NCBI GenBank assembly: GCA_031265445.1
Contig: JAISCQ010000052.1
Span: 1-36,071 of the forward strand
Origin: Bacteroidales bacterium
GTDB taxonomy: Bacteria; Bacteroidota; Bacteroidia; Bacteroidales; UBA4181
DNA: 36,071 bases
Reading direction: 5' to 3'
Below the pieces are notes generated by a model. It saw nothing but the letters and a program-made list of their open reading frames with translations. It was not told the origin of the DNA and searched no databases. The stretch's first letter is position 1, and the number at the start of each line of letters is the position of its first letter. Of the stretch, positions 9,626 to 18,017 are shown one piece after another. A program made the translations under genes and the position numbers.

Positions 9626-11938
9626 TTGAGATTACTTATTCACATATTACCGTTGATGTTGCTTTTTGGCAATATGCTTGCCGGCCATGGGCATGGGCAT
9701 GCAGGGATTACCATGCCCGTTCTTACCGAATATACGTGCGGCACGTCGGGGTACGACCTGCTGCGCCTGACCCAAATGAAAACCGGCAACAACCATATCG
9801 CCTGGACCTACGACTCATACGGTCGTCCGCTGACCGAAAAACGGAACGTAGACGGGGCCGGCCTGCTGGAATTTTCCTTTACATACGGCAGCAACGGGCA
9901 ATTAGAGACCACCGTCTGTCCCGAAGGTCTCCGGATAAGCAACGAGTATGACCCGTACGGCAACCTGATTCAGGTCTCGGCAGACGCGCGGTCGGTATGG
10001 ATGCTCCTGAGCGCAAGCGGCTCCACCACGAGCAGCCTGTTGAACGGCTTCATGGTCGCCACCGCCACCCAGAATTCCCGGGGAATGCTTTCCAACCTGA
10101 AAACGATGTCGGCGCCCGACATTATTCCCGGCGCCACCACCGTCCGCAACATGGATTTTGTGTTCAACGAAACCACCGGCAACCTGACTTCACGCACGGG
10201 AATGATTCCCCGGAAGGAAACGTTCTATTACGACAACCTTGACCGGCTGACTGACGTCAAGCACGGTTCTCCCGAAACATCAGCCATGTCGGTCGGCTAT
10301 GCTGCCAACGGTAACATTACCTCCAAAACCGGTTTAGGCATTTATAGCTATAATGCGTCTAAAGTGCATGCCCTTGAGGAGGTAGACAATACCGACGGTT
10401 TGGTGCCTGAGGGAGATCAGGCCATTACGTACAATGCGTTTAACAGGGTATCGCAGATTACGGAAACAGTGGACGGCGAACTCCGTCAACTGAACATTAC
10501 CTACGGGCCTGACGGGCAGCGGTGGAAAACCGAACTGCGAAAGAACGGCAATCTTGTCAAGACGGTGATTTTTGCGGGTGATTACGAGCGGGTCATCAAA
10601 AGCGACACGACCACGCATCTGTATTACATGGAGGGCGGCGGCATCCATGTCAAACAGGTCAAGGGCGCTTCCACCCTCCTGCGGGAAGGGCGGTACTACA
10701 TACATCCCGACCACCTGGGCAGCCTGACGCTCATCACCGACGCGACAGGCGGGACGGTACAGAAGTGCTCCTTTGACGCCTGGGGCAAACGAACCTTCAT
10801 CACGAAGACCCCGTCCTTAGTGTTCGACCGCGGATTTACGGGTCATGAACACTTAGACGAGTTCGGACTGATCAATATGAACGGAAGAATGTACGATCCG
10901 GTGGTGGGGAGGTTTTTAAGCCCTGACCCGTATGTACAGGATCCGGAATTCTCGCAGAGTTTTAACCGGTACAGCTACTGCTGGAATAATCCGTTGATAT
11001 ACACTGATCCGACCGGGGAAGTCTTTGGGATTGATGACGCTATTTTTATAGTGGCGATGGCCTATTTTTCCGGGATGCAGGCTAATTTCTGGCACGCGGC
11101 AAATAATGGAGGTAACCCGTTCAATCCGGGCGACTGGAACTGGAAAAGCCCATGGACCTATACCAGTATTGCCGCAGGCGCATTTTCGGCATATGCGCAG
11201 ACGCTCCAGCACTGCGAATACATGATTGATCTCGGTACCGGGGAGAAGTTCTTTTACTCCCATAATGGGGATGGCGTAGTTAATATCCTGAATTATGGTC
11301 ACTGGGTTGACAACCACACAGCCTTCAAGGTGAGCCAGACCGTGATCAGGGATGTTGCCCTGGGAGGTGTGGATAATATTCAAAAAATAGCCACATCCGC
11401 CCATGTTGCCCACCAGGGAAGCAATATTATCGCGGCCCGGCAGCATCAAAGCAGGCATGAGCAAATCATGTCCAACCCGACTGTACAAAAGATGCATGGA
11501 AAACAGGCCGAGTTTTTGTACGGCGAGGCAGCAATGTTCGTGTATTCGTTCCTTCCTGTTGGCGGAGCTGCGGCAAAGGCACTTGGCGGGATTTCTAAAA
11601 TAGCGAAGCCGGTAGCGAAAGTCGCGACTAAGGGGAGAGGAAGAGTTTTTTGGTCTGGCGAAGGAGCATTGAATACTGCAATGAACTATGCTAAATCTAC
11701 AGGGGGGACAACTTTAGAAATGACCACAAAAGGTGGGATTATGAATACCCTAAATCCTATTTTACCTCGTTCAATTTCAAATCCTATTTGGAGAAATCTT
11801 TCAACAAATTTTGCGAAAGGGGCTATTGGAGAAGCACATTTCTTTACTTCACATTTAGGACCACGTCCTGGCAGTATATGGCTTAATATTGAAAAACCAA
11901 TTTTAGAACAAAATGGGATTCGAATAATAACACACTAG
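9626..11938 (+). CDS. Short (orphan) RHS cassette with own signal peptide and distinct toxin tip
   Basis: The 770-residue protein has a signal peptide (MRLLIHILPLMLLFGNMLAG) and a His-rich GHGHGHAG stretch, then joins the RHS shell abruptly at VLTEYT, matching the full-length protein from base 6326 onward. YD repeats (about 30-340) and the RHS core (HPDHLGSL to NRYSYCWNNPL, about 350-455) are nearly identical to gene 1. The tip differs completely: residues about 460-670 are a linker, and from about 670 there is a compact domain with RVFWSG, TLEMTTKG, FAKGAIGEAHFF and IWLNIEKP. I recall the VFWSG...TLEMT pattern from C-terminal domains of other polymorphic toxins but cannot name its activity. 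The reading frame needs a TTG start at 9626; the first in-frame ATG is 9656, inside the signal peptide. There is no SpvB, FG-GAP or PPC region, so it is an orphan tip or a dedicated short RHS. Confidence 0.8.
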   Translation: MRLLIHILPLMLLFGNMLAGHGHGHAGITMPVLTEYTCGTSGYDLLRLTQMKTGNNHIAWTYDSYGRPLTEKRNVDGAGLLEFSFTYGSNGQLETTVCPEGLRISNEYDPYGNLIQVSADARSVWMLLSASGSTTSSLLNGFMVATATQNSRGMLSNLKTMSAPDIIPGATTVRNMDFVFNETTGNLTSRTGMIPRKETFYYDNLDRLTDVKHGSPETSAMSVGYAANGNITSKTGLGIYSYNASKVHALEEVDNTDGLVPEGDQAITYNAFNRVSQITETVDGELRQLNITYGPDGQRWKTELRKNGNLVKTVIFAGDYERVIKSDTTTHLYYMEGGGIHVKQVKGASTLLREGRYYIHPDHLGSLTLITDATGGTVQKCSFDAWGKRTFITKTPSLVFDRGFTGHEHLDEFGLINMNGRMYDPVVGRFLSPDPYVQDPEFSQSFNRYSYCWNNPLIYTDPTGEVFGIDDAIFIVAMAYFSGMQANFWHAANNGGNPFNPGDWNWKSPWTYTSIAAGAFSAYAQTLQHCEYMIDLGTGEKFFYSHNGDGVVNILNYGHWVDNHTAFKVSQTVIRDVALGGVDNIQKIATSAHVAHQGSNIIAARQHQSRHEQIMSNPTVQKMHGKQAEFLYGEAAMFVYSFLPVGGAAAKALGGISKIAKPVAKVATKGRGRVFWSGEGALNTAMNYAKSTGGTTLEMTTKGGIMNTLNPILPRSISNPIWRNLSTNFAKGAIGEAHFFTSHLGPRPGSIWLNIEKPILEQNGIRIITH

Positions 11939-11939
11939 T

Positions 11940-12290
11940 ATGAATATATTTAAATTACTCTATTCGAAACATTCAATGAAAAGAAAAATCATCGACATAG
12001 AAGATGATATAAAAAAAATCATTGTATTCGTTTGTGATGAAAAGTTTTGGATAAGCTGGTATGGTGCATATGATATAGATCCTAAACATTTGGTTTTTTG
12101 GATTTGCGTTGAAACAGATGAGATGAAGTTAAAATTGCAATCGAATATAACTTTAATAAACAAGTTGAGAAATCTACTTATTAAACATAATTATCCTGAA
12201 CAAGCGAGACCATTTGTATATATAGATTTTGAGTCTCAAGAAACGGTTGATAGAGAATCAAGGGGTAATTGGTATCATCATTTTAAATAA
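11940..12290 (+). CDS. Candidate immunity protein for the second RHS tip
   Basis: The 116-residue product is small, soluble (no signal peptide or membrane helix) and AT-rich. ATG follows the RHS stop codon by one base, which suggests translational coupling. Visible motifs include FWISWYGAYDIDP, VFWICVETD and a C-terminal YPEQARPFVYIDFESQETV segment with an alternating beta pattern. The role is inferred from position: a cytoplasmic immunity protein binding the tip carrying the VFWSG...TLEMT motif. The family is not recognised with certainty. Confidence 0.65.
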   Translation: MNIFKLLYSKHSMKRKIIDIEDDIKKIIVFVCDEKFWISWYGAYDIDPKHLVFWICVETDEMKLKLQSNITLINKLRNLLIKHNYPEQARPFVYIDFESQETVDRESRGNWYHHFK

Positions 12291-12291
12291 T

Positions 12292-12390
12292 ATGATGAAA
12301 GAAGTAAAAATAGAAAACATCACTCTTAGCTTATCAAGCGAGGGTGGTAACGTACGAGTTAAATCAACTAAAGAAGATTATTCTTTCTAA
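12292..12390 (+). other. Short ORF that may be the true 5' end of the next gene (possible frameshift)
   Basis: ATG ATG at 12292 opens a 32-residue frame (MMKEVKIENITLSLSSEGG...) ending at TAA 12388. It begins two bases after the previous gene and overlaps the GTG-started ORF at 12344 in another frame. The peptide reads like a genuine protein start. The next ORF has only a GTG start and no clear ribosome site, so a frame change between about 12350 and 12390 could have split one gene. It could also simply be a small overlapping gene. Confidence 0.4.
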
Positions 12391-12763
12391 CCAAATTGTT
12401 GATACCGCATCTGAATTAATCAAACACAATTTTAATGTAGTAAACACCCATTATAGAATGATGGTTGAAAAAGCAAAAGGGAAATTTGATTATAGTGATA
12501 TAACTCTTATCAGTATCACTATTGTTTTGCATTGTCTCTATCTGTACAATTCATGGAAAAGCATGTATAAGAAGCAAGAAAATAGAGATTTACAGTTTAA
12601 TGAGAAAGATTTTAGCCATCCATCTACTCATGATAAAGTGTTTAATTATTTCAAAATAAAATATCCAAATGATTGGGAAGAGAAATGTGCCGTCTTATTA
12701 GGAATGAAATTGAGTGAACTGAAAGTTTATTATAAAACAAGAGAGAATTTTCAAAACAAATAA
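12344..12763 (+). CDS. AT-rich hypothetical protein in the RHS immunity region, possibly frameshifted at its 5' end
   Basis: The 139-residue product is not recognised. It is mainly helical, with a moderately hydrophobic stretch around residues 50-70 (YSDITLISITIVLHCLYLYN) and a charged C-terminal half. It begins at GTG 12344 if read alone; a better start in another frame exists at 12292. Low GC and position after an immunity-type gene suggest another immunity or accessory gene, possibly left behind by a lost tip. Function unknown. Confidence 0.5.
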   Translation: MVTYELNQLKKIILSNQIVDTASELIKHNFNVVNTHYRMMVEKAKGKFDYSDITLISITIVLHCLYLYNSWKSMYKKQENRDLQFNEKDFSHPSTHDKVFNYFKIKYPNDWEEKCAVLLGMKLSELKVYYKTRENFQNK

Positions 12764-12765
12764 AA

Positions 12766-12939
12766 ATGAAATTGTTAATAAAGATATTATTCCTTATTTT
12801 CACAATATTCATTGTCACAGTGAAGGAGGTCAAATCTTCCACTGTGGTAAATGTTTTACAGAAAGACGTTTCGTATTCGGTTCACTTGGACGAGTTCGGG
12901 CTGACCAATATGAACGGACGGATGTACGCCCCACGATGA
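12766..12939 (+). CDS. 57-residue chimeric ORF: secretory N terminus fused to an RHS core scrap
   Basis: ATG at 12766 follows the previous stop by two bases. Residues 1-24 resemble a signal peptide (MKLLIKILFLIFTIF, VKS). Residues about 40-54 are an RHS core fragment (HLDEFGLTNMNGRMY), nearly identical to HLDEFGLINMNGRMY in all three RHS genes, and the frame ends two codons after APR. The join at about 12883 is a recombination scar: a secreted immunity-type protein was probably cut by recombination into RHS core DNA. It is unlikely to be functional, but the frame is open and AT-rich like its neighbours. Confidence 0.6.
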   Translation: MKLLIKILFLIFTIFIVTVKEVKSSTVVNVLQKDVSYSVHLDEFGLTNMNGRMYAPR

Positions 12940-13147
12940 GCGGCATATGCAACACTGATGAGTGGTCATTTGTAATGTCGTTTGAAATAAACCATCCGGT
13001 TGGTTGTAAAAAAATCGGAGACATCAAAAGAAAAGCCGGGTTTTATCCGGTAGCCATGGACAGGATGTGACTGACCGCGGCGAAGCCGTGAAAAGGAGAT
13101 AACAAATGAAAGATGTAAGGAAATGATATGAGGGCAGTTGACATAAT
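12937..13147 (+). repeat. RHS orphan-cassette leader, copy B
   Basis: Second copy of the leader at 9456-9625. The segment from 13055 onward matches 9533 onward closely. The upstream portion (about 12937-13054) resembles 9456-9532 only in patches (GATGAGCG, GGTCATTTGT) and carries extra sequence. It directly follows the RHS core scrap, so the leader appears joined to the end of an earlier cassette. Confidence 0.75.
13106..13126 (+). other. Six-codon leader ORF with strong Shine-Dalgarno site, copy B
   Basis: ATG at 13106 encodes MKDVRK and stops with TGA. AAGGAG sits seven bases upstream. It differs from copy A (MEDIRK) at two codons yet keeps length, start and stop. It ends 21 bases before the TTG start of the third RHS gene. 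Confidence 0.4.
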
Positions 13148-14533
13148 TTGAGATTACTTATCCACATATTACCGTTGATGTTGCTTTTTGGCAATATACT
13201 TGCCGGCCATGGGCATGCAGGGATTATCATGCCCGTTCTTACCGAATATACGTACGGCACGTCGGGGTATGACCTGCAGCGCCTGACCCAAATGAAAACC
13301 GGCAACAACCATATCGCCTGGACCTACGACCAATACGGGCGGATGTTGACCGAAAAACGGAACGTGGAGGGCGCCGGCCTGCTGGAATTTTCCTTTGCAT
13401 ACGACAGCAACGGGCAATTAGAGACCACCACCACTCCCGAAGGTCTTCAGGTGAACAGCGAGTATGACCCGTACGGCAACCTGATTCAGGTATCGGCAGG
13501 CACATGGCCGACATGGACGCTCATGAGCGCCAGCGGCTCCTCCACGAGCAGCCTGTTGAACGGCTTCATGGTTGCCACCGCCACACACAATTCCCGGGGA
13601 ATGCTTACCAACCTGAAAACGGTGTCGGCGCCCGACATCCTCCCCGGCGCCACCACCCTCCGCAACATGGATTTTGTGTTCAACGACGCCACCGGCAACC
13701 TGACTTCGCGCACGGGGATGCTTCCCCTAAAGGAGACCTTCTATTACGATAACCTTGACCGGCTAACCGCCGTCAAGCACGGTTCTCCCGAAACACCGGC
13801 CATGACTATGGGTTATTCAGCGGAGGGCAATATCTCCTCCAAAACCGGTATAGGGGCTTATCGCTACAACGCATCGAAGGTACATGCCCTTGAGGAGGTG
13901 GACAATACCGGCGGATTGATCCCTGAGGGAGATCAGGACATTACGTACAATGCGTTCAACAGGGTATCGCAGATTACGGAGACGGCGGGAGACGAAACCC
14001 GTCAGCTGAACATTACCTACGGCCCTGACGGGCAGCGCTGAAAAACCGAACTGCGAAAGAACGGCAACGTTGTCAAGACGGTCATTTTTGCAGGAAACTA
14101 CGAGCGGGTCATTAAAAACGATACGACCACGCATCTGTATTACATGGCAGGCGGCGGCATCCATGTCAGGCAGCTCAAGGGCGCTTCCACCCTTTTGCAA
14201 AACAGGATGTTTTACGCGCATCCCGATCACCTGGGCAGCCTGACGCTCATCACCGACGCGGCAGGAAACGTCAGGCAAAAATGTACGTTTGACGCCTGGG
14301 GCAAGCGAACATTCGTAACCAAAGACAATACTTTAGTATTCGACCGCGGCTTCACGGGTCATGAACACTTAGACGAGTTCGGGCTGATCAATATGAACGG
14401 GAGAATGTACGATCCGGTAGTGGGACGGTTTTTAAGCCCGGATCTATTTGTAGCCGATAGAATCTGGGCAGCCTGGCAGGTTGATATATGCTTGCATGAC
14501 ATGGTCGAGGCCGATCCGGTGAAAATAATGTAA
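13148..14533 (+). pseudogene. Broken third RHS cassette: in-frame stop and lost tip
   Basis: The frame starts at TTG 13148 with the same signal peptide as the second cassette (MRLLIHILPLMLLFGNILAG) and runs through YD repeats to TGA at 14039-14041. In both other copies this codon is TGG within GQRWKTEL, so it is a one-base nonsense change. The same frame continues after the stop through HPDHLGSL, FDAWGKR and GHEHLDEFGLINMNGRMY to GRFLSPD near 14444. Homology then ends and about 25 unrelated residues lead to TAA at 14531. The variable tip and any immunity gene are missing. It is most likely a silent donor cassette or decaying remnant. Confidence 0.85.
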
Positions 14534-14600
14534 AAAAATATCCAAATCCCATGCAGCGTTTTGGATGGTGTTGCATCTTATTTTTTGGTGATTTGTTTGT

Positions 14601-14608
14601 TATATTTG
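14601..14608 (+). promoter_or_regulatory. Possible Bacteroidota -7 box upstream of gpsA
   Basis: TATATTTG matches the TAnnTTTG consensus. It lies in the 284-base gap between the RHS remnant and gpsA. No TTG at the expected distance of about 19 bases upstream was found, so support rests on the -7 box alone. Confidence 0.35.
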
Positions 14609-14817
14609 CAGTCGATTTATTTTAAAAAATCCGAAAGGATGGAACTGGCCAAGAAATAGAAAAATTAAAAAACAGGAAGATAAGATCATGAAACGAAAAA
14701 CAAGTTAAACAATGAAGCAGAAAGTTACGAAGAAGTTGGATTTCTTCGGAAGTCGAATCAGGCTGAGCCGATCTCAAGAGCTTTACGAAATGAATCATCA
14801 TCAAAAATCAAAATCAA

Positions 14818-15801
14818 ATGACCCTCGCAGTAATTGGTAGTGGAAGTTGGGCTACGGCCCTGGTGAAAGTGCTTTGCAACAATGTGAAGCAGCTCAACTG
14901 GTATATCCGTGAACCGGAAATCCGTGAATCTGTGACATTGTATCAGACCAACCGTTCGTATATGAGTTCCATACAGCTCGATACCACTAAAATACGGATT
15001 TTCGATGATGCCGACGAAGCGGTTCGGCAATCGGACATCTTGTTATTCGTCGTTCCGGCCGCCTTTCTGAAAGTCACCACCGAAAGCATGTCTGTCAAGT
15101 TTACGGATAAGATGGTTTTTTCTGCCATTAAGGGGATTGTCCCCGGCGAAAATATTACCGTTGGCGAATACTTCAACCGGCGTTTCGACTTGCCGTTCGA
15201 TCGTTTTGGCGTGGTGTCGGGGCCAACGCATGCCGAAGAAGTTGCTTTGGAACGCCTCTCATACCTCACTGTGGCCTGCAAAGAACGCGGAATGGCCGAA
15301 CTGATGGCGGAACAACTCAAATGTCGTTATATCAGGACGATCATTTCAACAGATGTTTACGGTATCGAGTATGGCGGAATTATCAAGAATATTATAGCGC
15401 TGTGCGCCGGCGTAGCACACGGATTAGGTTATGGCGACAATTTTACTGCAGTACTGGTATCCAACGGTTTTGCCGAAATTAAACGTTTCATAGAACAAAG
15501 CTGCCCGGCCGAACGTACCGCTGAACAATCGGTTTACCTGGGCGATTTGCTGGTAACCTGTTATTCGCAATTCAGCCGTAACCGCACCTTTGGTACCATG
15601 ATCGGCAAAGGATATTCCGTTAAATCCGCCCAATTGGAAATGAATATGGTGGCCGAAGGATATTATGCCGCCGCTTGTATGCATGAAATTAACAAACGTT
15701 ACCAAATCGACCTGCTGATTGTGGACGCAGTGTATAACATGTTGTATGAAAAAATTTCGCCTGCCGTGGAGATCAGGCTATTGAGCGAAAGATTCAAATA
15801 A
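14818..15801 (+). CDS. gpsA: NAD(P)-dependent glycerol-3-phosphate dehydrogenase
   Basis: This cytoplasmic enzyme reduces dihydroxyacetone phosphate to sn-glycerol 3-phosphate for phospholipid synthesis. The 327-residue length is usual. The N terminus has the Rossmann loop GSGSWATAL (residues 7-15). Further family motifs are SAIKGI (about 101-106), GPTHAEEVA (about 137), the catalytic Lys region GGIIKNIIALCAG (about 186) and the C-terminal GDLLVTCYSQFSRNRTFG block (about 241). ATG at 14818 places the Rossmann strand directly at the N terminus as expected. It stands alone: the RHS remnant lies upstream and a convergent lipoprotein gene downstream. Confidence 0.95.
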   Translation: MTLAVIGSGSWATALVKVLCNNVKQLNWYIREPEIRESVTLYQTNRSYMSSIQLDTTKIRIFDDADEAVRQSDILLFVVPAAFLKVTTESMSVKFTDKMVFSAIKGIVPGENITVGEYFNRRFDLPFDRFGVVSGPTHAEEVALERLSYLTVACKERGMAELMAEQLKCRYIRTIISTDVYGIEYGGIIKNIIALCAGVAHGLGYGDNFTAVLVSNGFAEIKRFIEQSCPAERTAEQSVYLGDLLVTCYSQFSRNRTFGTMIGKGYSVKSAQLEMNMVAEGYYAAACMHEINKRYQIDLLIVDAVYNMLYEKISPAVEIRLLSERFK

Positions 15802-15982
15802 TTTCGCCATATCGCTTTCGGCTGCCGGCGCAACGCTGCATGTAAGCGGATTGACCTCCGGTTTGGCATGGCGTGTGTACAGTATCTCCGGCATAACATC
15901 CGGCGGCAAAAACGTTAAAGTAGAGTAGCATACTGACGCTTGCGATTGATGCTGTTGATAACCCTGTGTCAATCATTGATCA

Positions 15983-16570
15983 TCAATTACGGCTTTTCAT
16001 CATTTTGCTTGCGATCTGTATCTCCCTGATGTTGTCGCGCTTGAATATGAAAGTAAATGTGCAGCCGGTAGCGGGCGATTCAATCGTCAAGCTATCGGAT
16101 TCGTCGTAAACCCAGTCGGTGAATTTCCAGAAGAATTCCTTACGGCTCAGTCCTGCTCTGATTCCGTTGCGAAGTTCCACCTCCGGCGTGCGAATCGTAC
16201 CACCCATGATCCTGGCTTCGAGATGCATGGGCTTGTAAAAAAGAATTTTGGTTTTTCTCCTGTAATAATGGTAAATGGTATCGGTTTGGGCGCTGTTAAT
16301 GACATTTTCGATAAAATACCGCCGCCGTTTGAGCGCCTTCCTGTAATAACGGTTTTCGAAATCAGGGAGCGTCAAATCGAACCCAAACGGGTTTGCGGCA
16401 AACTGTTCCTTACTGATCGCAATGGTTTTGGCACGGGTCAGTTCGCTTTTGGATACACCGGCACAAGAGACCAGAAGTATTAAAAGAAACCCCACCCCTG
16501 CGCTACCCCATATGGCGAAAGGATTATATCTCTTTGAAAGGGCTGAAAAAACAGGAAAATTCAATCGCAT
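15983..16570 (-). CDS. Predicted lipoprotein of unknown function
   Basis: Read on the reverse strand, the 195-residue product starts at the ATG at 16570. It has a hydrophobic stretch and a lipobox (LLVSC, Cys at residue 36), so it should be exported and lipid-anchored. The mature part is basic and alternates beta and charged segments (ENRYYRKALKRRRYF, TIYHYYRRKTKILFY, EFFWKFTDWVYDESDS). No family is recognised. An upstream in-frame start at 16603 would only add 11 residues before an already long N-region. It converges on gpsA across 181 bases in which no terminator was obvious. Confidence 0.7.
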   Translation of the reverse strand: MRLNFPVFSALSKRYNPFAIWGSAGVGFLLILLVSCAGVSKSELTRAKTIAISKEQFAANPFGFDLTLPDFENRYYRKALKRRRYFIENVINSAQTDTIYHYYRRKTKILFYKPMHLEARIMGGTIRTPEVELRNGIRAGLSRKEFFWKFTDWVYDESDSLTIESPATGCTFTFIFKRDNIREIQIASKMMKSRN

Positions 16571-16625
16571 TGTACTTTTTACAATAATAATTAACCGGTA
16601 CAAAATTAAGCAATTATTTCGGAAA

Positions 16626-16669
16626 CCCCACCCGGGAAGCCCCGACCCAACCCTCCCCCCCGAAGGGGA
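16626..16669 (-). repeat. GC-rich interspersed repeat, reverse-oriented copy
   Basis: The reverse complement begins TCCCCTTCGGGG and continues GGAGGGTTGGG and CGGGGCTT, matching the copies at 32470-32504 and 33422-33454 with several differences. It lies in the 342-base gap between the lipoprotein gene and rpsL; the rest of that gap holds only the rpsL promoter and AT-rich DNA. It is probably one of a dispersed intergenic family. Confidence 0.65.
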
Positions 16670-16836
16670 CAGTCAAAGATTGTGGAGATCAGGCCCGGTT
16701 TATGATTACTGAGTACTTCCCGATACATGATCGCCGTTTTGATGATCTTTGCGGCATGAGACAGATCCATTACAATTTTCCAACAACTTTCAAGCACGAA
16801 CGTGAAGCATTTTTCTTTAAAATATTTTCACGCTAC

Positions 16837-16866
16837 TTGTTTTTGTAAAAAAAAGCCGTACCTTTG
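16837..16866 (+). promoter_or_regulatory. Promoter of the rpsL-rpsG-fusA-rpsJ run
   Basis: TACCTTTG at 16859-16866 matches the Bacteroidota -7 consensus TAnnTTTG. A TTG at 16837-16839 lies 19 bases upstream, as expected for the -33 element. The 46 bases to the rpsL ATG give a reasonable leader. Confidence 0.7.
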
Positions 16867-16912
16867 CGAACCATTTTTAAAAGTAGTTTTGAATCAGAGA
16901 TAAATAGACTTT

Positions 16913-17320
16913 ATGCCTACAATTCAGCAATTAGTAAGAAAAGGTCGGACGAAACTTGTTGACAAAAGCAAGGCGCCGGCTTTGGATTCTTGCCCGCAAC
17001 GGCGCGGTGTTTGTGTGCGCGTGTACACCACCACCCCTAAAAAACCCAACTCGGCCATGCGTAAGGTAGCGCGTGTGAAGCTGGTAAACCAGAAAGAAGT
17101 CAACGCTTATATTCCCGGCGAAGGACACAACCTGCAGGAACACTCCATTGTACTCATTCGCGGCGGTCGCGTCAAAGACCTCCCCGGCGTACGTTACCAC
17201 ATTATCCGCGGCGCGTTGGATGCATCGGGTGTTGAAGGCCGTTTGGCAAGCCGTTCGCTGTATGGCGCCAAGAGACCGAAAAAAGGCGCTGCTGCCCCGG
17301 CAAAAGGTAAAAAGAAATAA
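16913..17320 (+). CDS. rpsL: 30S ribosomal protein S12
   Basis: S12 lies at the decoding centre of the small subunit. The 135-residue product matches the family along its length: TTPKKPNSA (residues about 39-47), EGHNLQEHS and [13 protein letters not shown]. The lysines in PKKPNSA and GRVKDLP, known sites of streptomycin resistance in other bacteria, carry the sensitive residue. The Asp of KDLPG, the methylthiolation site in E. coli, is present. The C terminus has a basic Lys/Ala tail. It is first of the ribosomal run and lies 25 bases before rpsG. Confidence 0.98.
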   Translation: MPTIQQLVRKGRTKLVDKSKAPALDSCPQRRGVCVRVYTTTPKKPNSAMRKVARVKLVNQKEVNAYIPGEGHNLQEHSIVLIRGGRVKDLPGVRYHIIRGALDASGVEGRLASRSLYGAKRPKKGAAAPAKGKKK

Positions 17321-17345
17321 TACATTATATATATAGTATACTTCA

Positions 17346-17822
17346 ATGCGTAAGACAAAACCCAAAAAACGGATTCTTTTACCCGATCCTGCGTACGGTG
17401 ACAAGGAAGTAACCCGGTTTGTGAACAATCTGATGTTCGACGGCAAGAAAACCATTGCCTTCACGATCTTCTACAATGCCATGAAGACCGTAGAGAACAA
17501 GGCTAAGGACGACGGTAAAGGCCCGCTGGATATTTGGCGTAAAGCCCTTGAAAATGTCACTCCCATGGTAGAAGTGAAGAGTCGCCGTGTGGGTGGCGCT
17601 ACTTTTCAGGTGCCTATGGAAGTACGTCCCGACCGTAAAGTGTCGTTAAGCATGAAAAACATGATCCTCTATGCACGGAAACGCAGCGGGAAGTCGATGA
17701 GCGAAAAACTTGCAGCCGAAATCCTCGCAGCCTACAACGAAGAAGGCGGCGCTTTCAAAAGGAAAGAGGACATGCACAAAATGGCAGAAGCAAACCGCGC
17801 CTTCTCTCATTTCCGTTTTTAA
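17346..17822 (+). CDS. rpsG: 30S ribosomal protein S7
   Basis: S7 binds the 3' domain of 16S rRNA and nucleates head assembly. At 158 residues the product is of normal length, with LPDPAYGD near the N terminus (residues about 10-17), [11 protein letters not shown] in the beta hairpin and a C-terminal [20 protein letters not shown]-type end. It is followed by a 195-base gap before fusA that holds no recognisable gene. Confidence 0.98.
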   Translation: MRKTKPKKRILLPDPAYGDKEVTRFVNNLMFDGKKTIAFTIFYNAMKTVENKAKDDGKGPLDIWRKALENVTPMVEVKSRRVGGATFQVPMEVRPDRKVSLSMKNMILYARKRSGKSMSEKLAAEILAAYNEEGGAFKRKEDMHKMAEANRAFSHFRF

Positions 17823-18017
17823 CCGCTCGTTTCAATCATTCAAGCATTGACGGTAAGTCTATCTTGACAAGATTTAGCGCCGGCAGTTTTCAGGTTTTAA
17901 GGAGTTCATACATTCAAACGAGGGCATGAATCCTCATCATCCTGAAAATCATGGGTCGGAAATCATGTGAATCGTGTTAATTGTGGTCGAAAAGAAGAGG
18001 AGAAGATAATAAATTAG

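Noticed and set aside
14712-14840. 42-residue basic ORF before gpsA, overlapping its start
   Set aside because: No recognisable motif and it runs into gpsA out of frame; too short to support.
15778-15972. 64-residue reverse-strand ORF ending in the gpsA 3' end (ILYTRHAKPEV, ESDMAKLFESFA)
   Set aside because: It reads somewhat protein-like, but is short, overlaps gpsA, has no clear start signal and matches nothing I recognise. It might be a gene remnant.
16606-16797. 63-residue reverse-strand ORF through the GC-rich repeat upstream of rpsL
   Set aside because: Its C-terminal third is translated repeat (LRGGGLGRGF), and the remainder has no recognised family.
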